In this document: positions 1 to 7,566 of the stretch, piece by piece | Layout of the letters: each line of letters begins with the position of its first letter | Position numbering within the stretch: position 1 is the stretch's first letter | Source of the DNA: Multifurca ochricompacta | Lineage: Eukaryota > Basidiomycota > Agaricomycetes > Russulales > Russulaceae | DNA: 21,836 nucleotides | Reading direction: 5' to 3' | Assembly: GCA_022496185.1 (NCBI GenBank) | Contig: WTXG01000450.1 | Coordinates: 1 to 21,836 of the forward strand | Translations under genes and position numbers: made by a program | The notes under the pieces: model-generated | What the model was told of the DNA's origin: nothing | Databases searched by the model: none | Seen by the model: only the letters and a program-made list of their open reading frames with translations

Positions 1-93
1 GCAAAAAAGAGTTTGGTATCGTATCTGATACTCAGACAGCTGAAACTCTTGGGTCACTACAGGACCTGCCCCGCCTGAATTTGGATTAGGACC

Positions 94-507
94 ATGGAGA
101 GAAAATCCCCAGCCATTGTTACAGACTCTGAACCAGAAGAGTATGTAGAAGAGAATAGTGAAGAAGCACTGGTATTAGCATCGACTACCACCCCAGTTGC
201 ACCCAGAGTTGCCACGTCCAGAGCCCCTGCTTTGACAACTCCACAGATTTCAGTACAATCCACCAACACCGTCACCTCGTTTCACCAAATGTCTACTATC
301 ACTGCACAACTACCAGACCTGGTTCCCCAGCCACCGGTCGTCCCCCCACCAAACATCCCTCCGCCATCGGGACGCTTGTCAGGTGTCTTGCCACAGACAT
401 TCACAGGAGACTGGTCACAGAGCAAGAAGTTTATGTTGGAATTTATAACTTTCAAAAACTTCAACCACAACATCCCCCAAATTATCAACCCCTTCCAGCA
501 TGCCAAC
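94..507 (+). pseudogene. Ty3/Gypsy-type gag, N-terminal part
   Basis: Open frame of 138 codons from an ATG at 94. The first ~90 residues are acidic and proline-rich (for example PPPNIPPPSG), as in the leading arm of fungal Ty3/Gypsy Gag proteins. The last ~35 (FTGDWSQSKKFMLEF) match the start of the Retrotrans_gag capsid domain. Gag would form the virus-like particle in the cytoplasm. The frame stops at 508-510 only because a hAT-like element is inserted there. Skipping from 507 to 1964 continues the capsid domain in frame, so this and 1956-2653 are two halves of one gene. The family is inferred from pattern. The upstream LTR is outside the window, and no protease, RT or integrase of this element is visible. 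Confidence 0.8.
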
Positions 508-770
508 TAGTGAATAGCAGGGGTAACCCCCGGGTATCTTCATTGGTACCCATACCCATACCCGTACCCGTCGCTACGGGTACGGGTAACCCGCGGGTTA
601 CCCGCGGGTCACCTGCGGGTTACCTGTGTAAACGCGTGCAAGTTTTTTGCTTGCACTGCGCATTTCGGATAACTGGCCCAGGCCATCCCGGTCAAGGAGA
701 TACACAACGCGTTCATTTGTGGCTACTCAGGATCCTTCAAAGATTCCTGTTTTATATTCATAAGATTAAG
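508..770 (+). repeat. Left-end segment, copy 1 of an internal direct duplication
   Basis: Starts with the left terminal inverted repeat. It contains the block AAACGCGTGCAAGTT, then CATCCCGGTCAAGGAGATAC and GTGGCTACTCAGGATCC. The same series of blocks recurs at 935-1146. This copy carries an extra GC-rich stretch (about 550-625) with a perfect 11-bp inverted repeat at 561-571 and 576-586 around a 4-base loop. Confidence 0.75.
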
Positions 771-934
771 ATAATTCATTATTCTATTGTTGTTTTATTA
801 TTCTAGTTTCAATTTTATACAAGCACAACTAAAATCCACCCCAATATACAAAGATGACTAGATAGATGTTATAGAACATTGATGAAAAGCCTGTCAGATA
901 ACTGCATAGAATGCAAAAATAATTGACAAATGCA

Positions 935-1146
935 TAGTGATTTGCAGGGGTAACCCCTGGATATTTGTTTTGATACCCAGGTTACCCATAAAATGAAACG
1001 CGTGCAAGTTCTTTACTTGCATTGCGCATTTCGGACACCCGGCCCGGTCCATCCCGGTCAAGGAGATACGCACTTGGATACAACGCGTTCATTTGTGGCT
1101 ACTCAGGATCCCTCAATAATTGCTGATTTATGTTCAGAAGATTAAG
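935..1146 (+). repeat. Left-end segment, copy 2 of an internal direct duplication
   Basis: Begins TAGTGATTTGCAGGGGTAAC, which repeats the element's own left terminus (508) 427 bases further in. It then shows the same ordered blocks as copy 1, with scattered substitutions, and lacks the GC-rich hairpin stretch. It looks like an internal tandem duplication of the terminus, or a second nested copy that lost its right end. Confidence 0.7.
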
Positions 1147-1955
1147 TTTATTCTTTATTTACATTATTATTTTATTTCATTTTGTGGAACAGGCATGGCA
1201 CAGGCTTGTACTTTAGATGTACTATATCAGCTACTAGATTAAATGAACGCGTTATCTCATTATCTTGTTTAATGATGTAATTTGATCATATGTCAGATCT
1301 TAGATGTATATTCTATGTATCTAATTAATTTGTGAACGCGTTTCTGTTGTGTTATCTATGCATGATCACAATCTTGTCGGACCAATGGAAAATCAAAGCT
1401 GTGATTGTTAAGTCAACCTTCCTTAATAGGAAGGAGATCAGACCAATATGCTGGTCCATGTGATGCAATGTAGTCGCTGCTCTATGCAGCCTGTAGATAC
1501 ACGCGGGCCTTGTTTCAGTAAAATAAATTGATAATTAGATTATAGAATAGTCTAAAGTAGTCTAGAGTGTATTTTAGATAGTGCCAGACCGGCAGAATTG
1601 ATCGTGCGTTAATAAAACAGATGCATCATGATTTTCAAGAGAGTGGATCACTGATAACACTTTTATTTTACATTGCACTGTTGATCTGCTTTGATATTTC
1701 ATAGGATAACACTAGAATATATTTACAGAAACCCTGTAGCATACATCAAATTAAATCTTGTCATTTGTTTGCTACAGATGTATTTTATCATTACATTTCT
1801 GCTGATCTTGTCAATGACTGATGACCACTTATACCCGCCAAACCCGCTGTGTGGGTACGGGTTTCTGGTGGGTTGGGAGTTGTATACCTGTACCCGTACC
1901 TGTCAAAACCCGCGGTGCTTACCCGCGCGGGTATGAAAACCCTTGCTGATCCCTA

Positions 1956-2653
1956 GCGCCAACCTCTTCTTGTCATTAATCCGAGGAGAAGCCATAGACG
2001 ACTGGACCATGGAGCAGCTGGAATGGCTGAATGAAGAAGTTGACAGTGGTCATCGCACCACTAGTGAGGGCCTTTGGGAAACCATTGCCCAGAGGTTCAA
2101 GGATGTGTTCATGGATGGACAAGCCAAGCAGAAGGCTGCACAGGAGTTGAAGGCTCTGAGGATGGAGAAAGGAGAGCTTGACGCCTACGTAGCGAAGTTC
2201 AGAAGCTTGGCCAACAGGGCTGGTTATGACACAGACGAAGAGGCCATGCTTGACCTCTTCTCTCAAGGGCTGCCCAACCTGCTAGTAAAGAACATTATCC
2301 AGTTCCATCATCCCCATGACTGGGACACTTGGGTAGATGCAGCTCGATGACAACAACAGGACTACCTGGACTTCCAGACACATTTTGGGGTAGACACAAA
2401 AAAGGGAAAGACCCGGGACCAGTGGAAGGCGGCCTTTGGAGTCAAGCCTGTGCATACCAGCCAAAGGGATCCAAACGCCATGGACACCTCTGCAGATAGA
2501 ACTCGAGCCCAGGCTGTACTCACCAAAGAGGAGAGACAGACATTGATGAAGGAAGGGAGGTGTTTTCGTTGCAAAGCACAAGGGCACATGTCCAAGGAAT
2601 GCCCGAAGAGAGGAGCACGGGTGGCAGAAGCAACAGTCACACCTAGGGCATAG
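1956..2653 (+). pseudogene. Ty3/Gypsy-type gag, capsid and zinc-knuckle part, with one TGA
   Basis: Continues the gag frame after the hAT-like insertion. From about 1964 to 2350 it encodes the main Retrotrans_gag capsid domain (LFLSLIRGEAIDDW through DWDTWVDAAR). A single TGA at 2348-2350 then interrupts a frame that stays open on both sides. From 2351 to 2653 the same frame runs through a glutamine-rich linker to one CX2CX4HX4C zinc knuckle (CFRCKAQGHMSKEC, about 2564-2605), the nucleic-acid-binding module of Gag. The ORF ends at a TAG (2651-2653) that is also the first three bases of the next repeat cluster, so the true gag C-terminus is probably cut off there. No pol follows. Confidence 0.85.
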
Positions 2654-2815
2654 CACGAGTCCAGGTAACTCGCGAGTTTTTTGAGTAGAGCCGTGGGAAA
2701 ACTCACGGGTATTGATACTCGCGGATCCGGGTGATCCATGGGAACATACTCGTGCGGATCCGGGTATTGATTTTGGCACCCTGGGTACCCGGGCGGGTAC
2801 TCGTGGAATACCCAC
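2651..2815. repeat. Palindromic ACTCG/GGATCC-rich terminal repeat cluster, copy A
   Basis: A dense mix of short direct and inverted motifs (ACTCGCGAG, GGATCCGGGT, GGGTACCCGGGCGGGTACTCG) starts exactly where gag is broken, with tip TAGCACGAGT. A 39-bp core at 2729-2767 recurs in the same orientation at 17794-17832 with four differences, all transitions. The composition resembles subterminal regions of hAT elements, so this is probably an end, or all, of a transposon. I could not find its partner end or an 8-bp duplication of the left flank (ctagggca). Confidence 0.5.
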
Positions 2816-2895
2816 ACAGATATTATTATTTATTAAATTATTTTGCCACACTTAATCCCAGTTTTAATTATCCTCTATTTCTATTATAACCCTCT

Positions 2896-2900
2896 TTTAT
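2896..2900. repeat. Target site duplication of solo LTR copy 1 (left)
   Basis: TTTAT, repeated exactly at 3521-3525 immediately after the LTR. Confidence 0.85.
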
Positions 2901-3520
2901 TGTAACGGTTTGTGACAGGTCATGACACGGTTTGTGACAAAATGTGACGTTTTTCGAGTCGCGCGCGCGCGCGCGTTCTGTTTCGACTTGGCTGTAATCT
3001 CTAGCTCCGAGTCATATGACTGGAGCTAGTACTTCTTTTATCAGATCACTTAGTTGCACACGATAGAGGGCGCAACCCCTCCTACTTATTCTCATCTCAG
3101 TTCAGGGCATAACCCCTGGAGCATATGGCTACCTGGATACTTACTACAGCCTTCTTGTTAGCTTATATTCATTTGATTGTACCTCACTCAACATGTACTT
3201 AAGCTGCTAGGTTACTGAGACAGACCTTAAGTCTGTTCTCTTGTATCTAATACAGGTGTATTCGACTTCACAGATATCTACTTGAACTCCCTAAGTGGCA
3301 GCTTAAGGAGCCTTCCTCCTCAGAAACTCTGCAGGGCTGATTGCCGCTGCTCCCGACTTCGTTCCCTGCACGCGCCCCCTCCTTATCGTCGTGGGCACTT
3401 GAAATCTTGAATTGGACTAGGCCTTCTTAGTTGGACCTTGAATCTTGAGTGCGCTGCATACCTCGAGAGCCTTTGGACATCGAAAACGCGACTAGACACA
3501 GTCGACACCTGGCTGTGACA
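2901..3520 (+). mobile_element. Solo LTR, copy 1 (TGTAAC...TGTGACA)
   Basis: A 620-bp segment beginning TGTAACGGTTTGTGACA and ending GGCTGTGACA. It is flanked by the perfect 5-bp duplication TTTAT (2896-2900 and 3521-3525), the mark of an LTR retrotransposon insertion reduced to one LTR by recombination. A homologous LTR lies in the opposite orientation at 13455-14205. The best-conserved block (3221-3255) contains the inverted repeat CAGAC...GTCTG and matches the other copy with one mismatch. The left end carries several TGTGAC-like motifs and an alternating (CG)8 run at 2960-2975. No coding capacity. Confidence 0.88.
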
Positions 3521-3525
3521 TTTAT
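3521..3525. repeat. Target site duplication of solo LTR copy 1 (right)
   Basis: TTTAT, pairing with 2896-2900. Confidence 0.85.
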
Positions 3526-3721
3526 TTTGTCATAAGTAAATCTTACGGTGCCATCGCTGCGTGCACACCTCCCCTGGCCTGCCCACCCGAAGCTGGCGCC
3601 TGGGTAGACCATGACCTTGACCCCCTCATCCCTATGGTCCCTCCCTCTCATGTGACCCATTCACACCGCTCTTCATACTTTTCCTTCTTACCTCCCATCT
3701 GACCTTCCTCCAAAGGCCCCA

Positions 3722-4002
3722 CTTCCATCCACGCTACTTTCCGAAAAACTGACAAAGGAAGATAAACCGTGGCTCAACCAACGACCAGATAGGCACACCC
3801 GTGCCAGCCGTTGGGTCACCTTCTTCATGCCCTTCCTTGGTGCCTGTGGTGCTGGTGTGCTGTGCTGGACCAGGTATCAAAGCGCGTGAGACACAATGAT
3901 AGACCTCAATCGACTGTGCAGTGTTATGGAGGATACTTTTGACAACTTGGACGTCGACAACGGCGGCACCTGGACGCGAGACATGGAGATGAGTGGCTTT
4001 GG
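3722..4002 (+). pseudogene. Fragment resembling GH16 / KRE6-SKN1-family glucan-synthesis protein, with one TGA
   Basis: An open stretch in one frame encodes LTKEDKPWLNQ, a hydrophobic probable membrane segment (WVTFFMPFLGACGAGVLCW), then LCSVMEDTFDNLDVDNGGTW and DMEMSGFG. This order (lysine/tryptophan-rich juxtamembrane stretch, single transmembrane helix, 'LC.VM...F' and a GFG turn) is what I recall from the N-terminus of basidiomycete KRE6/SKN1-like type II membrane proteins, which act in beta-1,6-glucan assembly in the secretory pathway. A TGA at 3887-3889 breaks the otherwise open frame. The segment ends at a splice donor (GTATGT at 4003). The rest of the GH16 domain is absent: what follows the intron is unrelated. 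It looks like a captured exon. The family call is from memory and moderate. Confidence 0.5.
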
Positions 4003-4067
4003 GTATGTACTCACCTTTCTAAAGGCTTTCAATATCACAGGACTAACATTTGTCATTCACCTCGCAG
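4003..4067 (+). other. Intron of the chimeric pseudogene
   Basis: A 65-base interval with donor GTATGT, a CTAAC branch-site match near 4042 and acceptor CTCGCAG. It joins the GH16-like piece to the next open frame in phase 2. This is one of the clearest signs that the region once belonged to a spliced fungal transcript. Confidence 0.6.
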
Positions 4068-4320
4068 GCGTGGTGCCCCTTTCACTCGAAGGACTGAACT
4101 GGCTGACCTCCTGCCGCTCCCACATGCCTCCACTGTGCTTATCCACAACACAGTGGCCCTCTCCAAGGTGGGCCGATGCGATAGCAAGGTGGTTGGTGCA
4201 TCTGCCTCCACCATCATGGACTCCTGGGGAAATAAACGATGGAATGGTGCTGTGGAGCAGGGTGACATGGGCCGATGTCGAGATATTTGGGTTGGCGCGC
4301 ACCATGTGCTGGATGTGACT
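4068..4320 (+). pseudogene. Unrecognised coding remnant, upstream part
   Basis: Entered from the intron in phase 2, the frame reads GAPFTRRTELADLLPLPH and later TIMDSWGNKRWN and RCRDIWVGAHHVLDV, without a stop until after 4320. It has ordinary protein-like composition, but I do not recognise the family. It is not what follows the GFG motif in GH16/KRE6 proteins, so the transcript is chimeric. A Copia element inserted 70 bases downstream (4388) separates it from further coding-like sequence at 11040-11560. Transposon-gene remnant or shuffled host exon are both possible. Confidence 0.4.
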
Positions 4321-4382
4321 TCTTTCGTGCGCTCTCTATTTCTTCTCACATTTACCTTACTGCCTTCTCCTCTTCTGTGCTA

Positions 4383-4387
4383 GCTCG
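4383..4387. repeat. Target site duplication of the Copia element (left)
   Basis: GCTCG, identical to 10956-10960 at the far end of the element. Confidence 0.95.
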
Positions 4388-4565
4388 TGATGAACAGGCA
4401 TGATGCGCAGCATACTGACTGTAAAGTGTTAGCGGGTTAGGCTAGAAAGACAAGTTATACTTCAGAGGTGAAGAAAACTCTATTATACTATACTACACAC
4501 CTAGAAAGACAAGTTATCTACATGAGACGGTTAGTCAAAGGTAAGGTAGTAAGTAAGAGATGGGA

Positions 4566-4603
4566 CTTACACTTCAGAGGTGAAGAAAACTCTGAAGTGT
4601 AAG
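4566..4603 (-). promoter_or_regulatory. Perfect 14-bp stem-loop in the Copia LTR
   Basis: Arms CTTACACTTCAGAG (4566-4579) and CTCTGAAGTGTAAG (4590-4603) enclose a 10-base loop. The same structure is kept at 10629-10666. It starts about 20 bases downstream of the minus-strand TATA box, so it should lie at or near the transcript's 5' end, within or beside the R region. The role is inferred: packaging, translation control, dimerisation or 3'-end formation. Confidence 0.7.
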
Positions 4604-4619
4604 AGACGGAACAGACACC

Positions 4620-4627
4620 CTTATATA
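4620..4627 (-). promoter_or_regulatory. TATA box in the Copia LTR
   Basis: TATATAAG on the minus strand, roughly 265 bases from the LTR's upstream edge. Its identical partner at 10683-10690, in the 5' LTR, is the one that would drive the element's transcription. Confidence 0.6.
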
Positions 4628-4892
4628 CACTTTCAAGGGATGGTCTGTGCACTGGGAATAAGTCCACAAGTGCCGGACAAAGTCCAAACAACAAATAGAG
4701 GGAGAAAGGCCATTGGCCAATACAGGAATCACATGTTACATGGTGTATCAGTCAGCTACTGCGGAATGTGAGAAAGAAAGTAATAATGATAATGTAAATA
4801 GTCCGAAACTCCGGTATCTAATCTAATCTACAAAGTAGCTAATCTAATCACCTGATGCCTGAAGCATCACCGAACATCTTCTGTGTTCAACA

Positions 4893-4899
4893 TCCCTCC
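4893..4899 (-). other. Copia polypurine tract
   Basis: GGAGGGA on the minus strand, immediately next to the 3' LTR. This is the expected place and composition for the plus-strand DNA primer used in reverse transcription. It is short, so the call rests on position. Confidence 0.6.
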
Positions 4900-5157
4900 A
4901 TGCTGAAGGCATCTGGTCATGGATGGAAAATGAGTTGGATGAGCACACTGCCATCGCCACAATTAAATGAGCATATCGCCAGCCAGAGATCCAACTTCTC
5001 TAACTCTCAAGTGCGGGTTGTGAGTTTTGCGTACGAGTTGTAGATTCGCTTGTGCAACTCTACACACCTCTTGTGTCACTCTCGAGGTCGAGAACGTGCT
5101 CATATGGCATGGTGGGAAAGTGAGACTGGTATACAAAGTCTCCAGATTCCAGCTCTC
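4900..5157 (-). other. Copia 3' untranslated region
   Basis: About 260 bases between the Copia stop codon and the polypurine tract. I see no open frame of note. Confidence 0.6.
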
Positions 5158-7566
5158 TCATTCCAGCATAAGTCCAAGTCCATTTACCATGGTTTCAAAC
5201 GATGCTCTTGGTAGAGACTTAGTGAAGCCATCTGCCAGCATCTCACCTGTAGGGGTTCGCACTAATTCAATTATGTGCGATTCAATGTATCCCCTAATGG
5301 CATGGTACTTGATAGGTATATGCTTTGACCGCCTTCCTGTGACAGGGTTTAATGCTAAATCCACAGCACCCTTATTGTCACAATGGAGTAGTATAGGGGA
5401 GGATACCTCATACCCTAGTTCCTCCATAAAAGTCCTATACCACGCTGCCTGATTTGCAGCCTCGGAGAGGCTCATATACTCGGCTTCGGTGGTGGACTGT
5501 GCTACTGTTTTCTGTTTTCTGGAACACCATGAAATGGCACCATTTGCCAAGAAAAACACATAGCCTGAGGTGGAGCGGCAGTCCTCTTGATCTCCCCATG
5601 AGGAATCTGCAAAGCCATGAAGGCCACTCTCACTAATCCCTCCAGAATACCGCAACTTGCAGTCTTTTGTACTATTAAGATATTTTAAGACATATTTTGC
5701 AAGTCGCATGTGATCTTGAGAGGGGTTGGAAGCATACTGACTAAGGCGCGCCACAGCAAAACTGATGTCGGGTCTGCTTCCAATCTGCACCCATAGCAGA
5801 GACCCCATCAACTGTTGGTACTTCTTTATCTCAGAAGTAGATGCCTGGCCATCAAATTTGACCAGATGAACATCAGCGCCAGAGGGAAGTGGAGTATATA
5901 CTCGGTTGGAATCCCTCATCCCAAACTTCTCAATAATAGATAAAACATAGGCTGCTTGGTCAATTTCCAGCGTCTTATTAGGACGATCCCTGGTGATGTT
6001 AACTCCAAGGTATGACTGGATTTCTCCCAAGTCAGTCATCTCATATCGGCTAGATAGAGACGACTTCAGCCATGTTATTCTATCATTTGAAGACCCAAGT
6101 ATAGTAATGTCATCTACATAGAGAATGACATACAGTGAATCACCCTCCACCTTTTGATGAAACACATATACTCCTGCATCAGAGTACGTCCGAGTGAAGC
6201 CCAGTTCATTAAGAACTGCATGGAATTGTAGATTCCATGCTCGGGAGGCTTGTTTGAGGCCATATAATGCTTTTTGTAGCCTACAAACTTTGGACTCTTG
6301 ACCAGCAACGACGAAACCAGCTGGTTGCTCCATATAAATCTCTTCGTCCAGATCGCCATGTAGGAATGCCGATTTGACATCCATTTGGTGGATTTCCCAA
6401 TCCTCTAGCGTAGCTAGCGCTAGTAATAATCTCAGTGATTCGAATCTGGCGACTGGTGAGAATGTTTCGTCGAAGTCCACCCCTTCTACTTGGGTGAAAC
6501 CTTTTGCCACGAGCCTAGCACGAAACCGTCCATCTGGTTTCAGCTTAAAAACCCATTTGGATTTGACTGCCTTTCTTCCTTTTGGAAGATCCTCAAGGCG
6601 CCACACATCAAGTTTATCTAAAGCATCAATTTCATATTTACATGCTTCAAGCCATTCACTGGCATTATCAGACTGCATTGCTTCCTGAAAAGTCAGGGGG
6701 TCTCTGTAAGAGACACCTGCAGCATATAGCAACTCCATGTGCCCAAGTCTGGAAGAACCTTGCACGAACTCTGCATTATCCTCATTATAAAATCGAGGAT
6801 TCATGCGGCGTGAACGTCTAGGACGGGCAGTATCAAGATCTAAATCTTCCTGCACAGCCTGGTCACGTTGCTGAGAGCGTGGACTTTCCCTAGTGAATAC
6901 TGGTTGGGAAATCTTGCCACCAGTCTTTTTCTTAGACTGTCTCTTTGCACGAGTTCTTTCGGGGAGTTCTGACGGTTCCATGATTTGGGATGGGGGCGTC
7001 TGATAGATGGTTTGATCGTGTGTGTCAAGCTCATTATCGGGTGTGGTAGGCTCTGGATTTACTTGAGGAGGTTCCACTACCTCCTGTTCCTCAACCTCGG
7101 CATCCTTGTCTTCAGGAGCCTGAGGAACTGTGGCTATTACTGGTTGAGGCTGGACAGGCCTCTCTGTTTCTAACACAAAAGGTGTAACTTTTTCCTTTTG
7201 TTTTCCCTTGTTGTCCTTAGCAAGGTTGGATGGGAAGGACCCTTCATCAAATGTCACATCTCTTGACAATACGAAGGATCGAGTATGCATGTCCCAAAGA
7301 AGATATCCTTTTGAGTGGGGTGCATACCCGACAAAGACTGTCTCCCTGGCTTTGTGATCCAGTTTACGTCTTTTGTCCTCTGGGACAGTATAGTAGGCTA
7401 AGCAGCCAAATATCTTAAAGTAAGAGACGTCTGGAATGTCCCCATCCAGAAGCTCAAGCGGTGTCCTCCACTTATTAGAGCGGATAGGCGTTCTATTATA
7501 TATGTGACAGGCTGTTCGCACTGCACATTCCCAGAAACCAAGGGAAAGACCAGCATGATGAAGCAT
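5158..7566 (-). CDS. Copia polyprotein, downstream part: integrase C-terminus, reverse transcriptase, RNase H
   Basis: An 802-codon open frame ending in TGA (5158-5160). It starts with the integrase tail (MLHHAGLSLGFWECAVRTAC, then NRTPIRSNKWRTPLELL) and a proline/acidic linker (about 130-250). The RVT_2 reverse transcriptase follows (about 320-560), with catalytic aspartates in MDVKSAF (~396) and YVDD (484-487). The Ty1-type RNase H (about 640-765) has FADSSWG (~653), TTEAEYMSL (~692) and CDNKGA (~729). It copies element RNA to cDNA inside cytoplasmic particles. Its ATG is internal to integrase and is not a real start: in a functional element this frame joins the upstream one near 7575. All key catalytic motifs are intact. 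Confidence 0.95.
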   Translation of the reverse strand: MLHHAGLSLGFWECAVRTACHIYNRTPIRSNKWRTPLELLDGDIPDVSYFKIFGCLAYYTVPEDKRRKLDHKARETVFVGYAPHSKGYLLWDMHTRSFVLSRDVTFDEGSFPSNLAKDNKGKQKEKVTPFVLETERPVQPQPVIATVPQAPEDKDAEVEEQEVVEPPQVNPEPTTPDNELDTHDQTIYQTPPSQIMEPSELPERTRAKRQSKKKTGGKISQPVFTRESPRSQQRDQAVQEDLDLDTARPRRSRRMNPRFYNEDNAEFVQGSSRLGHMELLYAAGVSYRDPLTFQEAMQSDNASEWLEACKYEIDALDKLDVWRLEDLPKGRKAVKSKWVFKLKPDGRFRARLVAKGFTQVEGVDFDETFSPVARFESLRLLLALATLEDWEIHQMDVKSAFLHGDLDEEIYMEQPAGFVVAGQESKVCRLQKALYGLKQASRAWNLQFHAVLNELGFTRTYSDAGVYVFHQKVEGDSLYVILYVDDITILGSSNDRITWLKSSLSSRYEMTDLGEIQSYLGVNITRDRPNKTLEIDQAAYVLSIIEKFGMRDSNRVYTPLPSGADVHLVKFDGQASTSEIKKYQQLMGSLLWVQIGSRPDISFAVARLSQYASNPSQDHMRLAKYVLKYLNSTKDCKLRYSGGISESGLHGFADSSWGDQEDCRSTSGYVFFLANGAISWCSRKQKTVAQSTTEAEYMSLSEAANQAAWYRTFMEELGYEVSSPILLHCDNKGAVDLALNPVTGRRSKHIPIKYHAIRGYIESHIIELVRTPTGEMLADGFTKSLPRASFETMVNGLGLMLE

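Larger units (their letters stand above)
508..1955. mobile_element. hAT-like non-autonomous transposon inserted in gag
   Basis: This 1448-bp segment interrupts the gag frame. Its ends are imperfect inverted repeats: TAGTGAATAGCAGGGGT on the left, and TAGGGATCAGCAAGGGT when the right end is read on the minus strand. It is flanked by 8-bp near-identical sites, atgccaac (500-507) and gcgccaac (1956-1963), which differ by two transitions. Eight-bp duplications and TAG-starting termini are typical of the hAT superfamily. CGGGTA/TACCCG-rich subterminal stretches near both ends (about 530-625 and 1830-1935) are also common in hAT elements. There is no transposase reading frame inside, so it would depend on an enzyme supplied elsewhere. 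Assignment to hAT rests on termini and target duplication only. Confidence 0.75.
4388..4892 (-). repeat. Copia LTR (3' LTR of the element)
   Basis: Runs TGATGAACAGG...GTTCAACA in the window, with short inverted ends (TGATGAACA versus TGTTGAACA on the other strand). Its sequence repeats at 10453-10955 with one extra A (GTAAAGTG against GTAAGTG) and one extra G (ATGGGAC against ATGGAC). On the minus strand it carries a TATATAAG promoter box and, just downstream, a 14-bp hairpin. Confidence 0.95.

Noticed and set aside
510..806. 98-codon plus-strand ORF inside the hAT-like element
   Set aside because: It covers GC-rich subterminal palindromes, has no ATG context or motif, and is not conserved in the inner duplicate.
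2348..2350. TGA as a recoded sense codon, given its recurrence in several ORFs
   Set aside because: The young Copia polyprotein uses TGA as its own terminator (5158-5160) and contains no internal TGA, so decay is the simpler reading.
4053..4349. Minus-strand ORFs over the pseudogene
   Set aside because: They are shadows of the plus-strand frame that connects properly through the intron.
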